A stretch of 19,313 nt of DNA, taken from NCBI GenBank assembly GCA_902462495.1, contig CABQCC010000021.1:1-19313 (forward strand), in the 5' to 3' direction. A model generated the notes under the pieces. It was not told the DNA's origin. It ran no database searches and saw nothing but the letters and a program-made list of their open reading frames with translations. Origin of the DNA: an uncultured Eubacterium sp. (GTDB lineage: Bacteria > Bacillota > Clostridia > Oscillospirales > Acutalibacteraceae). The position numbers and the translations under genes were made by a program. Position 1 is the stretch's first letter; every line of letters starts with the position of its first letter. Of this stretch, positions 1 to 7,893 are shown piece after piece.

Positions 1-1934
1 TCGCATTTTGACGGAGCAACGGTGCGAGGAACAATGTCCTTATCCTGAAGTTTCTGTCTTTCTGAAAGATGGGAAGAATCAAGATTATATTCTTCACCCT
101 TTGTGATATTCTTGAGTACAACAGGTTTGTTGTTTTCGATGCAATCACGAATACCTACAAGTTCAAGTTCGTCCATTTGGTCTATTTTGTCGTAGTCAGC
201 CTCATCGCTGAATGTGAACGGCAAAATGCCTGCGTTTACGAGGTTTGCAACATGGATACGGGCAAAGCTCTTTGTGATAACAGCCTTTACACCGAGGTAA
301 AGCGGAACAAGAGCAGCGTGTTCACGAGATGAACCTTGACCGTAGTTTGCACCACCGATGATGAAGCCTTTACCCTCTGCCTTGATTCTTTCAGGGAAAG
401 TTTCGTCACATACGGCGAAGCAATACTGCGAAAGGTGAGGAATATTTGAACGGTAAGGCAAAATCTTTGCACCTGCCGGCATAATGTGGTCTGTTGTAAT
501 ATTATCGCCAACCTTAAGAACAGCCTTTGCGGTGATGTCCGCAGGAAGCGGCTCTGTCTTTGGAAACGGCTTGATGTTTGGTCCACGAAGAACCTCAACA
601 TCCTTTGCCTCCTCAGGTGAAGCAGGAGGAACAATCATATTATCATTTACGATAAAGTGCTCAGGCATTGTAATCTGCGGAGCGTCGCCGAGTTCTCTCG
701 GGTCGGTAAGATAGCCTGTAAGAGCGGAAGCTGCGGCAACTTCAGGAGATACAAGATAAATCTTGCCGTCCTTTGTGCCTGAACGACCCTCAAAGTTACG
801 GTTGAAAGTACGGAGTGAAACACCGCCGCTGTTAGGGCTTTGACCCATACCGATACAAGGTCCGCAAGCACTTTCAAGAATTCGTGCACCTGCGCTGATC
901 ATATCGGACAATGCACCGTTGAGAGCAAGCATATTGAGAACCTGCTTTGAACCCGGAGCAATGCAAAGAGAAACAGAAGGGTCAATTGTTTTGCCCTTAA
1001 GGATTGAAGCGACCTTCATCATATCAACATACGATGAGTTTGTGCAAGAACCGATAGCAACCTGGTCAACCTTGATTCTGCCGATTTCGTCGGTTGTTTT
1101 TACATTATCAGGCATATGAGGACAAGCAGCCATTGGTGTAAGCGAACAAAGGTCAATATCAATAACCTCGTCATAAACAGCATCCTCATCAGGAAGAAGC
1201 TCTACCCAGTCATTTTCTCTGCCCTGTGCCTTGAGGAAAGCAAGAGTGATTTCGTCTGAAGGGAAAATTGATGTTGTTGCGCCAAGCTCTGCGCCCATAT
1301 TTGTGATGGTTGCACGCTCAGGAACAGAAAGAGTCTTTACGCCCTCTCCGCCGTATTCGATAATCTTGCCGACGCCGCCCTTAACGCTCATAATTCGGAG
1401 AACTTCTAGGATAACATCTTTTGCGGAAACCCAAGGCTTGAGATAGCCCGTAAGATTAATTCTTGTCATCTTTGGCATCGGAATATAGTATGTACCGCCG
1501 CCCATGGCTACGGCAACATCAAGTCCGCCTGCACCCATTGCAAGCATACCGATACCACCGCCTGTCGGAGTGTGGCTGTCCGAACCGATGAGAGTCTTGC
1601 CCGGAATACCGAAGCGTTCAAGGTGTACTTGGTGGCAAATTCCGTTGCCCGGTCTTGAAAAATAAATGCCGTGCTTCTTTGTTACAGTTTGGATAAATCT
1701 GTGGTCGTCCGCATTTTCAAATCCTGTTTGAAGTGTGTTGTGGTCGATATAAGCAACAGAGCGCTCTGTCTTTACTCTGTCAACACCCATAGCTTCAAAT
1801 TCAAGATAAGCCATAGTACCCGTTGCATCCTGTGTGAGAGTTTGGTCGATACGAAGTCCGATTTCTGTGCCGACTTTCATTTCGCCCTCTACAAGATGAG
1901 ATTTAATAAGTTTTTGTGCTAAAGTAAGTCCCAT
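1..1934 (-). CDS. acn: Aconitate hydratase, Aquifex-type (partial, 3' end off the window)
   Basis: This enzyme interconverts citrate and isocitrate through cis-aconitate in the cytosol, using a [4Fe-4S] cluster. From the ATG at 1934, 644 codons are open to the left edge with no stop seen. The three cluster cysteines are visible: Cys297 in GSCTNS, and Cys357 and Cys360 in CGPCIGMG. The N-terminus (MGLTLAQKLIKSHLVEGEM) and the stretches LRIDQTLTQDATGTMAYLEF and GSDSHTPTGGGIGMLAMGAG match the compact, roughly 640-660 residue aconitase group typical of Clostridia. The C-terminal swivel domain begins around residue 480 and contains YGQGSSREHAA, a substrate-binding loop. The start is supported by AGGAGG (1943-1948) with correct spacing. 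The gene is divergent from feoB and has its own consensus promoter. Isocitrate dehydrogenase often follows in relatives, but that region is outside the window. Confidence 0.96.
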   Translation of the reverse strand, partial: MGLTLAQKLIKSHLVEGEMKVGTEIGLRIDQTLTQDATGTMAYLEFEAMGVDRVKTERSVAYIDHNTLQTGFENADDHRFIQTVTKKHGIYFSRPGNGICHQVHLERFGIPGKTLIGSDSHTPTGGGIGMLAMGAGGLDVAVAMGGGTYYIPMPKMTRINLTGYLKPWVSAKDVILEVLRIMSVKGGVGKIIEYGGEGVKTLSVPERATITNMGAELGATTSIFPSDEITLAFLKAQGRENDWVELLPDEDAVYDEVIDIDLCSLTPMAACPHMPDNVKTTDEIGRIKVDQVAIGSCTNSSYVDMMKVASILKGKTIDPSVSLCIAPGSKQVLNMLALNGALSDMISAGARILESACGPCIGMGQSPNSGGVSLRTFNRNFEGRSGTKDGKIYLVSPEVAAASALTGYLTDPRELGDAPQITMPEHFIVNDNMIVPPASPEEAKDVEVLRGPNIKPFPKTEPLPADITAKAVLKVGDNITTDHIMPAGAKILPYRSNIPHLSQYCFAVCDETFPERIKAEGKGFIIGGANYGQGSSREHAALVPLYLGVKAVITKSFARIHVANLVNAGILPFTFSDEADYDKIDQMDELELVGIRDCIENNKPVVLKNITKGEEYNLDSSHLSERQKLQDKDIVPRTVAPSKC

Positions 1935-1997
1935 TAGCGAGTCCTCCTAAACTTTTACATATTCATTAACAAAGTTATTAAACAATTTAACAATCTT

Positions 1998-2026
1998 ATA
2001 ATAAAACATCGACAGAAAATTGTCAA
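1998..2026 (-). promoter_or_regulatory. Sigma-A promoter of the aconitase gene
   Basis: Read on the minus strand, TTGACA (2026-2021) is followed by a 17-bp spacer and TATTAT (2003-1998). The -35 is a perfect consensus. The predicted start of transcription is near 1991, which gives a leader of about 57 nt before the ATG at 1934. I see no riboswitch fold in that short leader. Confidence 0.8.
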
Positions 2027-2179
2027 TATAATAAGTATAATAAATATAAGTAATTACATAATTGTAATAAAAAATATACATTTAAGTAATAAAATAAATT
2101 GTAATTTTGTATAATAATATGATTGTATACAGGAACAAAAAATGATACAATAGAAAAAAATGTGATTTGGAAGATTACT
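2027..2179. promoter_or_regulatory. AT-rich divergent regulatory region, aconitase/feoB
   Basis: This is extremely AT-rich spacer between two divergent genes that both involve iron. A good -10 for feoB, TATAAT, lies at 2110-2115, but no convincing -35 sits 16-18 bp before it. Two short palindromes could be operators: GTAATTAC at 2050-2057, and AAATT-GT-AATTT at 2096-2107, just before the -10. I could not recognise a Fur, DtxR/MntR or IscR consensus site. The operator idea is inference only. Confidence 0.35.
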
Positions 2180-4525
2180 ATGGAATTAGACAAACTTAAA
2201 CAAGGTCAATCCGCCATTGTGCAAACGGTCGGCGGTGACGGTGCTTTACGCCAACATTTTCTTGATATGGGGCTGATTCCGGGTGCTGAAATTACTCTTG
2301 TAAAATTTGCGCCGATGGGTGACCCGATTGAATTCAGAATTCACGGCTATGAGCTGACCTTGCGTGTGAATGACGCAAAAAAAATTGAAATAAAGCCGAT
2401 AAAAAAGACGGCTCAAACCGAACAGAAAAAGAGATGCACGGACAGAATTGAGCATCCGGGACTCGGTGAAAACGGCAAATATCATGTGAAATCAAGTGAA
2501 AATCCTTTGCCGTCGGGAACTGTTTTGTCTTTTGCTCTTGCGGGCAACCAAAACTGCGGAAAGACAACTCTTTTCAATCAGTTGACAGGCTCAAATCAGC
2601 ATGTCGGCAACTTCCCCGGCGTTACCGTTGACCGAAAAACGGGTGTCATCAAAGGCTACCCGAACACAGAGGTTGTTGACCTGCCGGGCATATATTCCCT
2701 TTCGCCGTACACAAGCGAGGAGATTGTTTCGAGGCAGTACATACTTGACGAAAAGCCGACAGGCATCATCAACATTGTTGACGCAACAAACATCGAGAGA
2801 AATCTATATCTCACAATGCAACTTATGGAGCTTGAAATTCCGATTGTGCTTGCGCTAAATATGATGGACGAGGTCAAGGGCAACGGCGGATGTGTGCTCA
2901 TCAACGAAACCGAGGATATGCTCGGTATTCCCGTTGTGCCGATTTCTGCGGCAAAAAACGAGGGCATAGACGAGTTAATTCAACACGCCGTGCACATTGC
3001 CAAATATCAGGAAAAGCCGGGCAGAACCGACTTTTGTGACGAAAGCGAACATTCGGGAGCGGTGCACAGAGCACTCCACGGAATAATGCACCTCATCGAA
3101 GACCACGCCGAATCTGCAGGAATACCTATCAGATTTGCGGCAACAAAACTTGTTGAGGGTGACGAAAGAATAGAAAAAGCGCTTAACCTTGACAGCAACG
3201 AAAAAGAATTTGTGGAAGCAATCATCAAACAGATGGAGGAAGAACGAGGAATGGACAGAGCAGCGGCAATTGCCGATATGCGTTTTTCGTTCATCACAAA
3301 ACTTGTTGACAAATGCGTTGTTAAGCCAAAGGAAAGCAAGGAGAGTATAAGAAGCCGAAAGATAGACAAAATTTTAACAGGAAAGTACACAGCTATTCCG
3401 AGTTTTGTTGTTATAATGGCAGTGATTTTTTGGCTGACATTCAGTGTAATCGGACTGCGACTCCAGCAACTTTTGGAATATTTAATCGGTCAGTTGACCA
3501 CCCTTGTTGATACAGGACTTACAAATTGGAATGTTGACAAGGTGTTACATTCGCTGATAATTGACGGAATATTTGAGGGCGTGGGCAGTGTATTAAGTTT
3601 CTTGCCGATAATCGTTACGCTGTTCTTCTTCCTGTCATTGCTTGAAGACACGGGATATATGGCAAGAGTTGCGTTTGTAATGGACAAATTGTTGCGTAGA
3701 ATAGGACTTTCGGGACGAAGTATTGTGCCGATGCTGATTGGTTTCGGCTGTTCCGTACCTGCGGTTATGGCAAGCAGAACTCTGCCGTCAGAGCGTGACA
3801 GAAAGATGACAATCACGCTTATACCGTTTATGAGCTGTACGGCAAAACTTCCGATATACTCATTCTTTACTGCGGCATTTTTCCCTGACAAAGCACCGCT
3901 TGTGATGATTTTGCTGTACTTCGGCGGAATAGCCATAGGCATACTCACAGCGTTTATCTCAAAAGGAACTGTGTTCAAAGGCGAAGCCGTGCCTTTTGTT
4001 ATGGAACTGCCTAACTATCGACTTCCGAGTGCAAAAACGACTTTACATCTCTTGTGGGAAAAAGCAAAGGACTTCTTGACAAGAGCGTTTACAGTTATTT
4101 TTATTGCAACAATCGTCATTTGGTTCTTAAAGACATTCAACTTCCATCTCGGAGTTGTTGAGGATTCAAAGGACAGCATCCTTGCAGAAATCGCAGGTGT
4201 TATTGCACCGATATTTGCACCTATCGGTTTTGGCGACTGGAGAATGTCAACATCGTTAATAACAGGCTTTATCGCAAAAGAAAGCGTTGTTTCTACATTG
4301 AGAGTATTGACAGGCTCGGCAGGAATTACAAGCATTTTGACACCTGTAAGTGCGGCAAGTTTCCTCACATTCTGCTTGCTTTATACCCCTTGCGTTGCGG
4401 CGGTTGCTTCAATCAAGAGAGAACTCGGCAGAAAATGGGCAGGAATTACAATTTTGCTTCAATGCTCGGTTGCTTGGCTTTGCTCAGGCATTGTATATGT
4501 AATCGGGTCAATGATTGTTAAATAA
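2180..4525 (+). CDS. feoB: Ferrous iron transporter, FeoA-FeoB fusion
   Basis: This is a membrane GTPase permease for Fe(II) uptake. Numbered from the ATG at 2180 (781 residues), an N-terminal FeoA (SH3-like) domain covers about 1-72, followed by a linker to about 113. The G domain then has G1 GNQNCGKT (122-129), G2 Thr in GVTV (about 149), G3 DLPG (167-170) and G4 NMMD (227-230). The C-terminal half is a polytopic membrane domain with two gate-like repeats, including GFGCSVPAVMASRTL, MSCTAKLPIY and LLYTPCVAAVAS, which retain the conserved cysteines. The open frame extends upstream to a TTG at 2123, but that codon has no ribosome binding site. The ATG at 2180 has GGAAG (2169-2173) 6 nt ahead and begins directly with the FeoA domain. 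FeoA is usually a separate small protein; fusions occur in some Firmicutes. No feoC is seen. Confidence 0.95.
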   Translation: MELDKLKQGQSAIVQTVGGDGALRQHFLDMGLIPGAEITLVKFAPMGDPIEFRIHGYELTLRVNDAKKIEIKPIKKTAQTEQKKRCTDRIEHPGLGENGKYHVKSSENPLPSGTVLSFALAGNQNCGKTTLFNQLTGSNQHVGNFPGVTVDRKTGVIKGYPNTEVVDLPGIYSLSPYTSEEIVSRQYILDEKPTGIINIVDATNIERNLYLTMQLMELEIPIVLALNMMDEVKGNGGCVLINETEDMLGIPVVPISAAKNEGIDELIQHAVHIAKYQEKPGRTDFCDESEHSGAVHRALHGIMHLIEDHAESAGIPIRFAATKLVEGDERIEKALNLDSNEKEFVEAIIKQMEEERGMDRAAAIADMRFSFITKLVDKCVVKPKESKESIRSRKIDKILTGKYTAIPSFVVIMAVIFWLTFSVIGLRLQQLLEYLIGQLTTLVDTGLTNWNVDKVLHSLIIDGIFEGVGSVLSFLPIIVTLFFFLSLLEDTGYMARVAFVMDKLLRRIGLSGRSIVPMLIGFGCSVPAVMASRTLPSERDRKMTITLIPFMSCTAKLPIYSFFTAAFFPDKAPLVMILLYFGGIAIGILTAFISKGTVFKGEAVPFVMELPNYRLPSAKTTLHLLWEKAKDFLTRAFTVIFIATIVIWFLKTFNFHLGVVEDSKDSILAEIAGVIAPIFAPIGFGDWRMSTSLITGFIAKESVVSTLRVLTGSAGITSILTPVSAASFLTFCLLYTPCVAAVASIKRELGRKWAGITILLQCSVAWLCSGIVYVIGSMIVK

Positions 4526-4530
4526 TAAGC

Positions 4531-4630
4531 ACTTCTTACTGTTTATTACAATCCCTCCGTCGCACATAAAGTGCGACACCTCCCTTTACACAAGGGAGGC
4601 ATAAAAGGATTTACATTTACGGTAAGAAGT
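4531..4630. repeat. Outer inverted repeat enclosing the double-hairpin element
   Basis: ACTTCTTACTG (4531-4541) and CGGTAAGAAGT (4620-4630) are inverted copies with 10 of 11 positions matching; the odd pair becomes G-U in RNA. They bracket the double-hairpin element at 4552-4604. The whole 100-bp block starts 5 nt after the feoB stop. It could be the boundary of a small mobile palindromic element or a long structured 3' end for the feoB transcript. Confidence 0.55.
4552..4604 (+). repeat. Double-hairpin interspersed repeat, copy 1
   Basis: Two adjacent perfect hairpins are present. Hairpin A is GTCGCAC (4559-4565) with GTGCGAC (4571-4577) and a 5-nt loop. Hairpin B is CCTCCCTT (4579-4586) with AAGGGAGG (4592-4599) and a 5-nt loop. 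The unit starts TCCCTCCGTC and ends GGGAGGCATAA. A second copy with the same architecture lies inverted at 19239-19293. The stems differ in sequence but remain paired, while the flanking CCGTC, ACCTCCC and GGGAGGCATAA blocks are shared. This behaves like a REP/MITE-type intergenic repeat. Hairpin B has no following U-run, so it is not a classical terminator, although it may help end the feoB transcript. Confidence 0.75.
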
Positions 4631-4639
4631 ATTTTTATA

Positions 4640-4668
4640 TTTACATTAAAAATGTATTATGATATAAT
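4640..4668 (+). promoter_or_regulatory. Sigma-A promoter for the FemABX-racemase unit
   Basis: TTTACA (4640-4645), a 17-bp spacer and TATAAT (4663-4668) are present, with an extended -10 TGA directly before it. Transcription should start near 4675, giving a leader of about 23 nt before the ATG at 4698. Confidence 0.8.
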
Positions 4669-4697
4669 TATTAAACAAAATAAACAAGGTGACAGAT

Positions 4698-5738
4698 ATG
4701 ATAGAAAGAGTTAACAAAGACAATTTAGCCGAATATGAGGCATTTATAAAAAAACATCCAAAGGGACTTTTTCAACATTCATCAAAATGGGCAAAAGTCA
4801 AGTCTGCTTGGAAATGGGAAGCTGTTATGCTCAAGGACGACAACGGCGAGATTATCGGTTCTGCCGATGTCCTTATCAGAAGCATTCCCGTTATCAAAAA
4901 TTCATTGATGTATGCATGCAGAGGCTTTGTGTGTGACGAAGATGATTTTGACACATTTGACAAATTATTTGACGCAATCCTTAAAGTCGGCAAGGAATAC
5001 AAGGCATATTGCCTAAAAATCGACCCTGAAATCGTTATTGAGAACAAGGCGTACAAAGAGCACCTCATCAAAAAAGGATTTGTTGAACTTAATCCGGGAT
5101 GTATGGATTTTGAGAATGTACAGCCGAGATTTGTTTACTGCTTTGACTACAACGGTTTGAGCGAGGACGAGCTTATGCTCACCTTTAAATCGGATTACCG
5201 CAACCGTATCAGAAAAGCGCCTAAAAAGGGTGTTGAAGTTAAGATTTGCGGCAAGGAAGCACTTGACGACTTTGTTTCCATTATGGCGGAAACTGGCGAG
5301 CGTGACGGATTTTCGACAAGACCGAAATGGTATTTTGAAAAAATCCTTGATTGTATGACAGATGACGCAAGACTTTATATGGCATACTACGAGGGCAAGC
5401 CGATTGCAGGAACTCTTGCAATCAAGTGGGGCGAAAATGTTATGAAATACCAATACGGTGCTTCATCAAATGCTCACAGAAATGTTTACCCTAACTATGC
5501 GCTTCAATGGGCAATGATTAAGTGGGGTATGGAGTGCAACTGCAAGGTTTACGACTTTGGCGGAATCAGCGGTGACTGCCAAAACCCTGACAACCCACAC
5601 TACGGACTTTGGAGATTTAAGCACGGATTCGGCGGATATATGAAAGAATTTGTCGGCGAATTTGACTATGTAATCAACAAGCCTGTATACAATCTTTACA
5701 ACATCGGAACAAAGGTATTGAAGAAAATCAGAAAATGA
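4698..5738 (+). CDS. FemABX-family peptidoglycan bridge peptidyltransferase
   Basis: The 346-residue product belongs to the FemA/FemB/FemX (FmhB) family. These soluble enzymes use aminoacyl-tRNA to add amino acids to the side chain of the third stem-peptide residue of lipid II or peptidoglycan precursors. Family signatures are the central SDYRNRIRKAPKKGVEV block (a basic segment entering the second GNAT-like domain), the QYGASSNAHRN and PNYALQWAMIKWG segments, and the C-terminal YDFGGISGD...GLWRFKHGFGG block that closes the domain. The frame extends to a GTG at 4689, but that codon lies inside the ribosome binding site AAGGTGA (4686-4692), which serves the ATG at 4698 with 5-nt spacing. The stop overlaps the start of the racemase gene (ATGA), implying translational coupling. 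The amino acid added cannot be read from sequence, so I give no symbol. Confidence 0.88.
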   Translation: MIERVNKDNLAEYEAFIKKHPKGLFQHSSKWAKVKSAWKWEAVMLKDDNGEIIGSADVLIRSIPVIKNSLMYACRGFVCDEDDFDTFDKLFDAILKVGKEYKAYCLKIDPEIVIENKAYKEHLIKKGFVELNPGCMDFENVQPRFVYCFDYNGLSEDELMLTFKSDYRNRIRKAPKKGVEVKICGKEALDDFVSIMAETGERDGFSTRPKWYFEKILDCMTDDARLYMAYYEGKPIAGTLAIKWGENVMKYQYGASSNAHRNVYPNYALQWAMIKWGMECNCKVYDFGGISGDCQNPDNPHYGLWRFKHGFGGYMKEFVGEFDYVINKPVYNLYNIGTKVLKKIRK

Positions 5739-6808
5739 GCAGATATGTAATAGACAAAAGCCTGCTTGACGAAAACATCGAGATTGTCAAGCAAAAAGCA
5801 GGCGTGCCGCTTATCGGAGTTGTTAAGGGCAACGGCTACGGCTTTGGAATAAAAGAGATAACAAAAATTTTAGTTGAACACGGAATCAAAACTTTTGCAG
5901 TTACGGAAGTTACAGACCTGCCGATACTGCGTAAGGTTTTGACTGACGAAGACATACTCGTTATGCGTTCAACCTGCATAAAAGACGAATGCAGAGAAAT
6001 TGCCAAATACGGCGCAACGACGACAATCGGTTCTTTGCAAGCAGGACAAGCAATGAGCGAGGTTGCAACAGAAATGGGAGTCACCGTCAAATGTCACCTC
6101 AAAATCGACACGGGAATGGGCAGATACGGTTTTATGCCAAGCGAAATTGAGGACGCAATCAAATGCTATTCACTGCCAAACCTTGAATTTACGGGAGCGT
6201 ACACGCATTTTTCATCGGCGTTCAGAAACCATGATTTAACCAAAGCACAGCTTGAAATGTTCAAGGACACTATGGCAAAAATCAAGGAAAAAGTGGGAAA
6301 TGTCGGAATTTTGCACGCAAGCAATTCACCTGCTCTGCTCAATGTTGAGGATGTTTGCCTTGACACCGTGCGAATCGGCTCGGCATTCACAGGCAGAGTT
6401 ATCACAAAGAGCAAAAGCGGTTTGCACAGGCTCGGTTCGTTAGAAGCCGAAGTTGTTGATGTTAAAACCGTGCCAAAGGGATATTTTGTCGGCTACAACG
6501 CAACATACCAAACGAAGCGTGAAACAAAGATTGCCATTGTTCCAATCGGTCACTATGACGGCTTTGGACTGACAAAAGAAAAGGAAATCATCAATTTCAG
6601 ATATGTTCTCTCCGTATTCAAAAGCTTTCTCAAAAAGAAGCAAATGTATGTCAAAATCAACGGCAGAATGTACCATGTAATCGGCGGAATCGGGCTTAGC
6701 CACACAGCAGTTGACATAACAGGCAGTGAAGTCAAACCGGGCGATTTGGCAAGCGTTGACATCTCACCGCTGATGGTAAATCCAAGGATTGAAAGAGTAT
6801 ATAAATAA
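5735..6808 (+). CDS. alr: Alanine racemase-family (fold type III PLP) amino acid racemase
   Basis: The 357-residue protein has the alanine racemase layout: an N-terminal PLP-binding barrel and a C-terminal beta domain. Lys31 in VVKGNGYGFG is the expected Schiff-base lysine, where the usual motif is VKADAYGHG. Tyr254 in VGYNATY matches the second catalytic base, the tyrosine of the usual SYG motif. KIDTGMGRYGF, PIGHYDGFGL and the end NPRIERVYK are also typical. The motif around the lysine is divergent (G, N, G and F in place of A, D, A and H), so this may be a specialised paralogue rather than the housekeeping enzyme. Its ATG overlaps the FemABX stop, so the two are probably co-translated. Function may be D-alanine supply for peptidoglycan or racemisation of the amino acid used in the bridge. 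The substrate is inferred, not seen. Confidence 0.85.
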   Translation: MSRYVIDKSLLDENIEIVKQKAGVPLIGVVKGNGYGFGIKEITKILVEHGIKTFAVTEVTDLPILRKVLTDEDILVMRSTCIKDECREIAKYGATTTIGSLQAGQAMSEVATEMGVTVKCHLKIDTGMGRYGFMPSEIEDAIKCYSLPNLEFTGAYTHFSSAFRNHDLTKAQLEMFKDTMAKIKEKVGNVGILHASNSPALLNVEDVCLDTVRIGSAFTGRVITKSKSGLHRLGSLEAEVVDVKTVPKGYFVGYNATYQTKRETKIAIVPIGHYDGFGLTKEKEIINFRYVLSVFKSFLKKKQMYVKINGRMYHVIGGIGLSHTAVDITGSEVKPGDLASVDISPLMVNPRIERVYK

Positions 6809-6815
6809 GAATACA

Positions 6816-6853
6816 AACAAAAAAAGACGCAAATCAATGCGTCTTTTTTGTTT
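6816..6853. terminator. Bidirectional rho-independent terminator between the racemase gene and trpS
   Basis: AAAAAAAGACGC (6819-6830), the loop AAATCAAT and GCGTCTTTTTT (6839-6849) form a stem flanked by A-runs and T-runs, so it has a U-tract on either strand. It lies between the converging racemase gene (ends 6808) and trpS (ends 6862). Confidence 0.85.
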
Positions 6854-6861
6854 ACAATATT

Positions 6862-7875
6862 TTATTTTGCTAGGAAGCCGACTTTTTTCATAACCTTGGT
6901 GAGAGTTCTGTTTGCAAGGCGAGAAGCGGTGTCTGCACCCTGTGTCCAGCACTCCTGGAGATACTTCTTATCCTGCAAGAGTTCGTTATATCTCTTTTGA
7001 ACAGGCTCAAGTTCTGCTACAACAGCTTCGCCGACTGCCTTTTTGAAGTCGCCGTAACCCTTGCCGGAAAAGTCGTGCTCAATAGTTTCGAAGCTGTCGC
7101 CCGTAACTGCGGAATAAATGGTCATAAGGTTGTTTATTCCGTCCTTACCTTCTGCATAATGAACCGACATTTCGCTGTCTGTGATTGCGGATTTAAACTT
7201 CTTCATAATCACATTCGGTTCATCCGTGAGATGAACCGTACCCTTTGGATTAGGGTCGGACTTTGACATCTTTGAAGTAGGATTTTGAAGCGACATAACC
7301 CTTGCACCTGCCTTTGGAATATAAGGCTCCGGAACTGTGAACACATTGCCGTAAACACCGTTGAAGCGTTCTGCAATGTCACGAGTGATTTCGAGGTGCT
7401 GTTTTTGGTCCGCTCCGACAGGAACAACATCCGCCTGATACAAGAGAATATCGGCAGCCATAAGACAAGGATAGGTGAAAAGACCTGCATTGACATTGTC
7501 TGCGTGCTGTGCGGATTTGTCCTTAAACTGAGTCATTCTGTTAAGTTCGCCAAACTGTGTGTAGCAATTCAAAATCCAACCGAGCTGGCTGTGCTGAGGT
7601 ACATGCGACTGAACAAAAAGAATGCTCTTTTGAGGGTCAAGTCCGACAGCCATAAGCATTGCATAAAGCTGTGTTGTTTGTGCACGGAGCTTTGCAGGGT
7701 CTTGACGAACGGTGATTGAATGTAAATCCGCAATACCGAAAATAGTATCGAAATCATCCTGAAATGACGCCCAGCCTTTCATTGCGCCAAGGTAGTTGCC
7801 GAGGGTTGGAATTGAGGTCGGCTGAATGAGTGACAATGATCTTTTCTTTCTTTCAACTTTTACTTCTTCTGACAT
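6862..7875 (-). CDS. trpS: Tryptophan--tRNA ligase
   Basis: This 337-residue class I aminoacyl-tRNA synthetase charges tRNA-Trp. The HIGH-like signature is the TLGN of SIPTLGNYLGA (residues 24-27), comparable to TIGN in Bacillus-type TrpRS. The KMSKS loop is SKMSKSDPNPKGTVHL. Other family blocks are ELNRMTQFKDKSAQ, LMAADILLYQADVVPVGADQKQHLEI and RDIAERFNGVYG. Residue 21 is Ser where relatives usually have Gly just before the signature (QPTG or QPSG), a small oddity. The ATG at 7875 follows AAAAGAGA at a usable distance. It is the last gene of the glyA-led run, 18 bp after the aminotransferase, and ends at the bidirectional terminator. There is no T-box leader, because the space to the previous gene is too short. 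Confidence 0.96.
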   Translation of the reverse strand: MSEEVKVERKKRSLSLIQPTSIPTLGNYLGAMKGWASFQDDFDTIFGIADLHSITVRQDPAKLRAQTTQLYAMLMAVGLDPQKSILFVQSHVPQHSQLGWILNCYTQFGELNRMTQFKDKSAQHADNVNAGLFTYPCLMAADILLYQADVVPVGADQKQHLEITRDIAERFNGVYGNVFTVPEPYIPKAGARVMSLQNPTSKMSKSDPNPKGTVHLTDEPNVIMKKFKSAITDSEMSVHYAEGKDGINNLMTIYSAVTGDSFETIEHDFSGKGYGDFKKAVGEAVVAELEPVQKRYNELLQDKKYLQECWTQGADTASRLANRTLTKVMKKVGFLAK

Positions 7876-7893
7876 AATAATATCTCTTTTCTG

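Noticed and set aside
69..1922. Several plus-strand open frames of 60-90 codons
   Set aside because: They lie antisense inside the aconitase gene, which carries the cluster cysteines and conserved blocks; the plus-strand frames have no recognisable protein and no ribosome binding sites.
2123..2179. N-terminal extension of FeoB from a TTG codon
   Set aside because: It has no ribosome binding site and no homology to FeoA, whereas the ATG at 2180 has GGAAG at good spacing and starts the domain exactly.
4552..4604. Double hairpin as a simple rho-independent terminator for feoB
   Set aside because: Neither hairpin is followed by a T-run, and the same architecture recurs inverted at 19239-19293 where no gene end is visible, so a repeat is the better call.
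7876..7893. T-box leader for trpS
   Set aside because: Only 18 bp separate trpS from the aminotransferase gene, so no T-box can fit, and none is visible before the operon promoter.
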